Positions 59,035 to 64,000 of a DNA stretch of 64,000 bases are shown one piece after another. Each line of letters begins with the position of its first letter. Position 1 is the first letter of the stretch. Under the pieces are notes generated by a model that ran no database searches, had not been told where the DNA came from, and saw only the letters and a list, made by a program, of their open reading frames with translations. Source of the DNA: a virus. Location of the stretch: positions 51,852-115,851 of the IMG/VR virus record IMGVR_UViG_3300043436_000583; one strand, written 5' to 3'. The position numbers and the translations under genes were made by a program.

Positions 59035-59095
59035 TTGTTACGTTTTTGTTACGCAAATATAACAAATGTTACGATACAAACAAAATATTGTTACG
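59035..59095 (-). promoter_or_regulatory. Promoter overlaid by four TGTTACG direct repeats
   Basis: Promoter on the minus strand: TTTG (CAAA at 59081-59084), 19-nt spacer, TATATTTG (CAAATATA at 59054-59061). TGTTACG repeats (plus strand) at 59036-59042, 59047-59053, 59067-59073 and 59089-59095; three are in the fuller TTGTTACG form. Starts are 11, 20 and 22 bp apart, close to one or two helical turns, one lying inside the spacer and one next to the -7 box. Confidence 0.8.
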
Positions 59096-59121
59096 ATAAT
59101 TCTAAATTAGCTACAAATATC

Positions 59122-60195
59122 CTACAACCCTGCTTTGTTTAATCTTTCATTTAATTCTTGAATAGCTTTTACTAAGTATGTGATATATCCTGTTGGGTTA
59201 TACATATAATATCCATCTTTATCTTTCCCATAAGCCTCTGGGAAATTATCTACCATATCTTGAGCTAAGAATCCTTTATAAACTACTGATTCATCTTCAT
59301 CAGCTATATGATTATATGTTTTTAATTTAGCATTATTAAATAATGGTAAAACAGATTCTTCAACATCTTTAATATTTGATTTTAACCTTGCATCAGAAGG
59401 GCCTGTATAAAATTGTATTGTTGATGATGTAAGATAATTTATACCTCCTGTTTGGCCTCCACTTGAATTCATAAAATAAATATAGTTACCACCAGGATAT
59501 GTATTTTGAATTGATATAAGATTATATTGTAATGCAGAACCTTTTATATTTAATAATCCAGCTCCTACTGCAGTTGTACTACCAATACAAACTTCAGCTC
59601 TATTTGTAATACGCATAACTTCAAGAACAGTATCAGAAAAAAAGTTTCTTGTATAAAATCCAATAGAACCATAAGCAACATTATCTGCTCCTAAAATACC
59701 TCTAATATTAGCTACATTTATATTATTGTTATTAAAAAACCCAATATTTAAACCATCGCCAATTGCAGTTGTTCCTGTAAGTCTTAGACTTATCATATCT
59801 AGGTTTTCAACACCACTACCTGCCTTTGCCTTTTCTAAACTTAATAATGCATTAAGACTAGTTGTACCAATACCTACATTACCATTGTCTAATAATATCA
59901 ATTTTGGATTAGTTCCATAAGGAGTACCATTTGCTAAATATGCTCCAAAGTTTAAATAGTTGCTTGAATCACTATTAATTTGCCAATAATAATCATTTGC
60001 ACTTCTATTTAATTTTATACCATTGCTACTTTGTATTTGAACACTACTAGAGAAAGTAGCTGCCCCGCTAAATCTTCCTGTACCAGTTACTTCTAATTTA
60101 TAACTACCACTAGGTGCTGCTCCTATTCCTACGTTAAGAGAAGAGTCTGTAAATAAACTAGGAGATAATCTCCCAAGATTGAATGAAAGCCCCAT
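59122..60195 (-). CDS. Tail fibre with C-terminal S74 chaperone domain
   Basis: 357 aa from ATG 60195 (the longer frame is inside the GIY-YIG gene). N-terminal fibre shaft repeats (LNVGIGAAPSGSYKLEVTGT, then NGNVGIGTTSLNALLSLEKA), and a C-terminal intramolecular-chaperone domain: GPSDARLKSNIKDVEES, then YKGFLAQDMVDNFPEAYGKD, then ITYLVKAIQELNERLNKAGL. The domain self-cleaves before the Ser of the SDxRLK motif. Host-recognition fibre. Confidence 0.85.
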   Translation of the reverse strand: MGLSFNLGRLSPSLFTDSSLNVGIGAAPSGSYKLEVTGTGRFSGAATFSSSVQIQSSNGIKLNRSANDYYWQINSDSSNYLNFGAYLANGTPYGTNPKLILLDNGNVGIGTTSLNALLSLEKAKAGSGVENLDMISLRLTGTTAIGDGLNIGFFNNNNINVANIRGILGADNVAYGSIGFYTRNFFSDTVLEVMRITNRAEVCIGSTTAVGAGLLNIKGSALQYNLISIQNTYPGGNYIYFMNSSGGQTGGINYLTSSTIQFYTGPSDARLKSNIKDVEESVLPLFNNAKLKTYNHIADEDESVVYKGFLAQDMVDNFPEAYGKDKDGYYMYNPTGYITYLVKAIQELNERLNKAGL

Positions 60196-60196
60196 A

Positions 60197-61030
60197 TTAA
60201 TTATTTTTAAATTTCCAAGTAAAGTTTTTATGCGTTTTTCTAGTTCCTCTACAACAATCACCTATTTTGCTTTGACCAGTCCTTCCAAATAGTTCCTTTG
60301 CGGCATCCAAAGAACAATCCCATTCTCTTATAAATTCCCCTTTTCTAGTCATTTGTATAATAGGCTTAACGTGTGCTAGTTTGTTCTTTAATTTTGATTC
60401 TACAGAATGTTTAAGACCTCTTGGATATGTTTCTAATGCTCTTATTTTTACTGGCGGTTTTATATACTTTTTACCATCGTGTAAATTATCTAAGTACTTC
60501 CATAAAAACCCTTTATATTGTCTTATTCTATATCTAGCACAACCAATAACTTTTTCTGTTTTAAAACCAAAAGAACCAGCTTCTTTTATTGAATCCCATA
60601 TTTTAACTATGTTACTATCCATATCTAATTGAACAATTTTTCTCCAATTAGCTATAGCTGCTTTTCTTTTTTGCTCTTCTGTTTGAGGAGGTCTAACCCT
60701 ATTTCTTTGCTTTTCTCTTGTTTCTTCTGAAACTACAAGACCTTTAGTTCCTTCCCCACCATCTGTCAAATTACATAAAATGCCTGTCTTGTTGTTTACC
60801 CTACCATATAAAGCTATAAATTCCTCTTCTTTTTTAATGGCTTCTTCATAAGTTATTTCATCAAATAGTATCTCTACTTCGTAGTCTGTTTTGCCAACTA
60901 TTCTATGCCAATATTTATTTCTACCCCTTGTGCCTTTATAATCTGCCCTTTGGTATTTCTCATCACTACCTATCCCTATATAGAATGGTTCGTTTTTGTC
61001 AAGTCTGATATGTCGGTAGACGTATGCCAT
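60197..61030 (-). CDS. GIY-YIG homing endonuclease (fibre-array copy 1)
   Basis: 277 aa. MAYVYRHIRLDKNEPFYIGI: GIY-YIG domain (DYEVEILFDEITYEEAIKKE, then EEFIALYGR), then NUMOD-type recognition repeats (IVKIWDSIKEAGSFGF and GEFIREWDCSLDAAKELFGR). Paralogue of 62198-63094. It starts in the stop codon of the fibre at 61030 (TAATG). Inserted between two S74 fibre genes. Confidence 0.85.
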   Translation of the reverse strand: MAYVYRHIRLDKNEPFYIGIGSDEKYQRADYKGTRGRNKYWHRIVGKTDYEVEILFDEITYEEAIKKEEEFIALYGRVNNKTGILCNLTDGGEGTKGLVVSEETREKQRNRVRPPQTEEQKRKAAIANWRKIVQLDMDSNIVKIWDSIKEAGSFGFKTEKVIGCARYRIRQYKGFLWKYLDNLHDGKKYIKPPVKIRALETYPRGLKHSVESKLKNKLAHVKPIIQMTRKGEFIREWDCSLDAAKELFGRTGQSKIGDCCRGTRKTHKNFTWKFKNN

Positions 61031-62184
61031 TATTTTGTAGCTACAATATTGTTTATTTGTTCTTGTAATGATGTGATTAATGCATTTTGTTCTTGAATAG
61101 CTTTTACTAATCTTGCTTCTGTTTTACTCCATCCAGTAACAGTTAAAAATCCTTCTGAATCTTCTCCAACAACATCTGGATAAACTTCTTGCATTTCTTG
61201 AGCAATAAATCCTATTTGATGTCCAGAACCATTTTTATAATCAAATTCTGAAGGCTTTAAAGCCAATATTTTATCTAATTGTGTCTCTAATTCTACAATA
61301 TTTTCTTTTAATCTTCTATCTGACCAAGAACCAAAAGCGGCAGCATTTGCTCCATTAGCATTAATTTGACCAGATGTAAAGTTACCGTTACCAATTACAA
61401 ATCTTTGGAATACTTGAGATGCTGTATTTACGTTATCATATTTAACTATGAATAGTGCAGCAGTACCTTGGTCACCAGCCCAAGAACTCCATATTTCAGC
61501 AGTAGCATCTCCAGTAGTTTGTTTAACTGATAATCTAACATTTGAATATAAGGATGCAGTATTAAAAATTAATGTTTGACCCCCACTTGTAATACGCATT
61601 CTTTCGGCATTAGTAGTAGCAAATGACATATAATTAGCAGTTTCAACATTAAATGCCATTATACCAGAAATACTATTTATAAATAAATCATTTCCGTTTT
61701 GAAATAAATATGACTTAGCAGTACCGCCAACGCTTAATCCTAATAAACTTGTACTTGTACCATTAATGTCTAAAACTGTTCTATTTATATTAGTTAAATT
61801 AGGACTACTTGTACCAATACCTACATTACCTGCGTTAGTGATAGTCATTCTTGGAGTAATTGTACCACTTGTTACACTTGCTATTTCAAAATTAAAACCA
61901 GCAGCTGGTGCACCCCAAACCAATGATACTTCACCATTTGCACCACTTCTATTATATCCGATAGAAAGACCTGTTGATAATGGTGTTTGAGTATGTGCTG
62001 AATTGCTAAATATTGCATAACCTGCATTGCTAACTTGTAAAGCACCACTTGGACTACTTGTACCAATTCCAACATTAGTTCCATTATCAAATATTAAGCT
62101 ATTGCCTAAAGTAGTTCCATTTGCTTTTAGGACATAGTTGGTGGTAGTCAAAGGTGCGCTAGCGAGGATGGTATTGGTGGACAT
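61030..62184 (-). CDS. Tail fibre with S74 domain (fibre-array copy)
   Basis: 384 aa. Shaft repeats GTNVGIGTSSPSGALQVSNA and GNVGIGTSSPNLTNINRTVL; S74 domain SWSDRRLKENIVELETQLDK, then IGFIAQEMQEVYPDVVGEDS, ends EQINNIVATK. Coding end shares the 18-nt string ATTGTAGCTACAAAATAA with the fibre at 63094 and with the GIY-YIG gene at 62198. Confidence 0.85.
   Translation of the reverse strand: MSTNTILASAPLTTTNYVLKANGTTLGNSLIFDNGTNVGIGTSSPSGALQVSNAGYAIFSNSAHTQTPLSTGLSIGYNRSGANGEVSLVWGAPAAGFNFEIASVTSGTITPRMTITNAGNVGIGTSSPNLTNINRTVLDINGTSTSLLGLSVGGTAKSYLFQNGNDLFINSISGIMAFNVETANYMSFATTNAERMRITSGGQTLIFNTASLYSNVRLSVKQTTGDATAEIWSSWAGDQGTAALFIVKYDNVNTASQVFQRFVIGNGNFTSGQINANGANAAAFGSWSDRRLKENIVELETQLDKILALKPSEFDYKNGSGHQIGFIAQEMQEVYPDVVGEDSEGFLTVTGWSKTEARLVKAIQEQNALITSLQEQINNIVATK
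61035..61046. repeat. TTGTAGCTACAA palindrome, copy 1
   Basis: Perfect 12-bp palindrome in the 3' end of the 61030 fibre gene (encoding IVATK). Same 18-nt string ATTGTAGCTACAAAATAA at the other copies. Confidence 0.85.
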
Positions 62185-62197
62185 AAACTTTTTTCTT

Positions 62198-63094
62198 TTA
62201 TTTTGTAGCTACAATTTTTTGTTTTCTTGGTTTTCTTCCCATTTTTTCAGGATATTTATATTTCCATATAAATCCATATGCTTGTTTAAATTTACCTTGG
62301 CAGCATCTCATAATATTTGTAGAATGTCCTCCTATTGATTTTGTAGCATCTACAATACCATCCCATTCTTTAACAAAAATACCATTTAAATCATATTGCA
62401 ATATAGGAAGTTTTTGATTATTGCCCATTTTTTGCTTTGCTTGTTCTGACATTTTTTTGCCTAAAGATGATTTAGATATTTTTTTGCAAATTTCAATAAA
62501 TTGTTCTTTACCAAATAAAATGCCTCCATTATTAGCAATTCTTTTCTTTTGTGCTGTAGATATTCTTACTTTAGTTTCTTCACTAACTACTTTGTTTTTT
62601 TGAGATGCAGATATTTTCATTCTATGCTCTAAAGACATTTCTTCCTTGTGTTTAGTGCCAGTTATATTCGCAATATGTTTTTTATAAGCATAAGGGTCTT
62701 GTAATCGTTTTTTTTGTGTTTCAGACCACTGTTTCTTAAGCTCTTCAGAACGTTTTTTACCCTTGTTTGAGTTTCCTATCTTTTCTGCAGTTTCTTTTGT
62801 AATTATTTTATTTAAACAACCATCACCGCCATCTGTCATATTAACAAGACATCCAGTTCCCATATCTTTTCTTCCATATAAAGAAATAAATTCAATTTCT
62901 TTTAATTTTGCTTCATCATAAGAAATATCATCAAATAATATTTCTACTTCATAATCCGTCATATTAACTATATTAAGCCAATATTTATTTCTATTATCAT
63001 TATCATATGCCCTTCTATTATTCTTAGAATTACCTATACCAATGTAAAAAGGTTCATTTTTATCCAATCTGATATGTCGATATAAATATGCCAT
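62198..63094 (-). CDS. GIY-YIG homing endonuclease (fibre-array copy 2)
   Basis: 298 aa. MAYLYRHIRLDKNEPFYIGI, a close relative of the 60197 protein: GIY-YIG domain, NUMOD3-type Lys-rich repeats (SEELKKQWSETQKKRLQDPY, and LEHRMKISASQKNK), then ILQYDLNGIFVKEWDGIVDA. It ends KPRKQKIVATK, the same C-terminus as the fibres flanking it, showing it inserted at a fibre 3' end and carries the fibre sequence in its own stop. Confidence 0.85.
   Translation of the reverse strand: MAYLYRHIRLDKNEPFYIGIGNSKNNRRAYDNDNRNKYWLNIVNMTDYEVEILFDDISYDEAKLKEIEFISLYGRKDMGTGCLVNMTDGGDGCLNKIITKETAEKIGNSNKGKKRSEELKKQWSETQKKRLQDPYAYKKHIANITGTKHKEEMSLEHRMKISASQKNKVVSEETKVRISTAQKKRIANNGGILFGKEQFIEICKKISKSSLGKKMSEQAKQKMGNNQKLPILQYDLNGIFVKEWDGIVDATKSIGGHSTNIMRCCQGKFKQAYGFIWKYKYPEKMGRKPRKQKIVATK
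62203..62214. repeat. TTGTAGCTACAA palindrome, copy 2
   Basis: At the 3' end of the GIY-YIG gene, inside the sequence coding IVATK. Confidence 0.85.
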
Positions 63095-64000
63095 TATTTT
63101 GTAGCTACAATTTGCTCTAATTGAATTATTTTGGTATTCATCTCTTGAATAGCTTTTACTAAAGCCGTAGTTATTGCTTGGTAATCTAAGCCAATAAAAT
63201 CTTCCTTTTCGCCTTTTGATTGAATGTATGCTTGTGGAATAAATTCTTTTACTTCCTGTGCAATAAATCCTAAATGCTTATCAGAAGTTTCATCTTCATC
63301 TTTCATTCTATATAAAGTAGGTTTTAATTGTAAAACCTGATTTAAACCTATTGTAGATACTTCAAAATCTTTCTTTTTATTAATGTCTGATAATGGGGTG
63401 TAAACTCCATTTGCAGGATTTATTGAAGCAACACTTATAGAACCATTGTATAAATATATAGTTCCACCTGTTGTGTACCAACCATACCAATTAGAATTGT
63501 AAGTTACTCCGCCACTTCTATTTTCCCAAAAAAATCCTGCTGTAGTACCTGTTGAAAGTATATCAGAATTAATTTGCATTTTAGTTCCAGCACTAGCAAC
63601 ACTTGCTGATGTTTGATTTATAAAAACTTGACCCCCACTTGTAATACGCATACGTTCTCCAGAACTTGACCCGTTAAAAGTTCCAAAAGTTAATGCTGAA
63701 GCTCCATCAGCTGCGTTATCTATAACATTTGTAATTTCACCTGTTGGTATAGTAGAAAAAGTTGCTCCTGTAGAAGTTCCAAATTTGATACCCGCTTTAT
63801 TACCCGTAGCTGAAGCCGCTGGATTGTCTAAATATAAATAACCCCCTTCTCCACCAGAAACACTTTTATTGACATGCAATAATGTTTCAGGAGTACTTGT
63901 ACCAATTCCCAATCTTGCATTAGTATTATCCCAATAAAGATTAGATGAACTACTTATAGCTGCTGAAGAAGTAAAATAAGCCACTTGAGTAGCCGTTCCA
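63094..64000 (-). CDS. Tail fibre with S74 domain (truncated by window edge)
   Basis: Open to the right edge; the frame continues upstream of the GTG at 63984 as GTATQVAYFTSSAAISSSSN, a common fibre-shaft sequence, so the 5' end is missing. S74 domain SDINKKKDFEVSTIGLNQVL, then LGFIAQEVKEFIPQAYIQSK, ending IIQLEQIVATK. Shares the IVATK end with 61030 and 62198. Confidence 0.85.
   Translation of the reverse strand, partial: GTATQVAYFTSSAAISSSSNLYWDNTNARLGIGTSTPETLLHVNKSVSGGEGGYLYLDNPAASATGNKAGIKFGTSTGATFSTIPTGEITNVIDNAADGASALTFGTFNGSSSGERMRITSGGQVFINQTSASVASAGTKMQINSDILSTGTTAGFFWENRSGGVTYNSNWYGWYTTGGTIYLYNGSISVASINPANGVYTPLSDINKKKDFEVSTIGLNQVLQLKPTLYRMKDEDETSDKHLGFIAQEVKEFIPQAYIQSKGEKEDFIGLDYQAITTALVKAIQEMNTKIIQLEQIVATK
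63099..63110. repeat. TTGTAGCTACAA palindrome, copy 3
   Basis: In the 3' end of the truncated fibre gene. A 9-nt partial match (TAGCTACAA, 59108-59116) lies just beyond the fibre gene ending at 59122. Confidence 0.8.

Noticed and set aside
59036-59095. CRISPR-like array from the four TGTTACG repeats
   Set aside because: Repeats are 7-8 nt with 4-15 nt between them, too short and close; an operator array explains them better.
62185-62197. Frameshifted link between the 61030 fibre and the 62198 endonuclease
   Set aside because: The 13-nt gap has stop codons and the endonuclease has a clear stop of its own (IVATK-stop); the genes are separate.
1-64000. Firm assignment to crAss-like phages (Crassvirales)
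   Set aside because: Several shared gene types are suggestive, but the defining capsid and RNA polymerase genes are not in the window and no homology search was possible.

Overview
The window is part of a large, AT-rich tailed-phage genome. Large terminase, portal, endolysin/holin and tail-fibre genes sit beside a phage replication set: family B DNA polymerase, DnaB-like helicase, primase, SSB-like protein, RecA, dUTPase and class II ribonucleotide reductase. The host is most likely a member of Bacteroidota. Start codons lack Shine-Dalgarno sequences and are preceded by A-rich leaders. At least nine intergenic sites match, fully or nearly, the Bacteroidota housekeeping promoter (TTTG, 19-21 nt, TAnnTTTG). 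The divergent layout, IHF-like protein, UDG-like protein, rIIA/rIIB pair and PD-(D/E)XK nuclease recall crAss-like phages, but no hallmark in the window proves that placement. I saw no integrase, tRNA or CRISPR array.

Layout. 1-8855 (minus) is the head and packaging module: start of a probable capsid gene, acidic scaffold-like protein, an unexpected SPFH/prohibitin-like protein, portal, terminase, a zinc protein, an IHF-like protein and a winged-helix protein. 8856-9268 is a C-tract-rich, palindrome-rich divergent intergenic region and the best origin or control-region candidate. 9269-38990 (plus) is the early, replication and nucleotide-metabolism module, made of tightly overlapping genes. 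It includes small accessory genes, PolB, an inserted HNH endonuclease, helicases, Sak4-like ATPase and SSB, primase, a UDG-like protein, rIIA/rIIB, a nuclease, RNR, RecA, dUTPase, a GroES-like protein, a glycosyltransferase and a methyltransferase. 38941-41103 (minus) holds a beta-propeller protein and two glycosyltransferases. 41151-47506 (minus) holds small very basic proteins with a shared N-terminus, a ferritin-like protein, Ser/Thr-rich mucin-like proteins, a glycosyltransferase and a collagen-like virion protein. 47513-50753 (minus) is the lysis module. 51313-57628 (plus) is a five-gene glycosyltransferase operon. 57629-64000 (minus) has a 2-oxoglutarate dioxygenase, an apparently autoregulated GIY-YIG gene and three S74-type tail-fibre genes alternating with GIY-YIG homing endonucleases.

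How it fits together. Host RNA polymerase probably reads the consensus promoters of the structural, lysis and tail modules. The most striking system is a probable virion glycosylation pathway. At least nine glycosyltransferase genes, including one closely resembling the iron-finger autotransporter O-heptosyltransferases (BAHT/TibC family), lie beside genes for virion-type proteins that carry Ser/Thr-only tails or Gly-Thr-Ser-Gly repeats. The other strong signals are homing-endonuclease insertions that rebuild the ends of neighbouring genes, and a four-copy TGTTACG operator-like array over the promoter of a GIY-YIG/ribbon-helix-helix gene.
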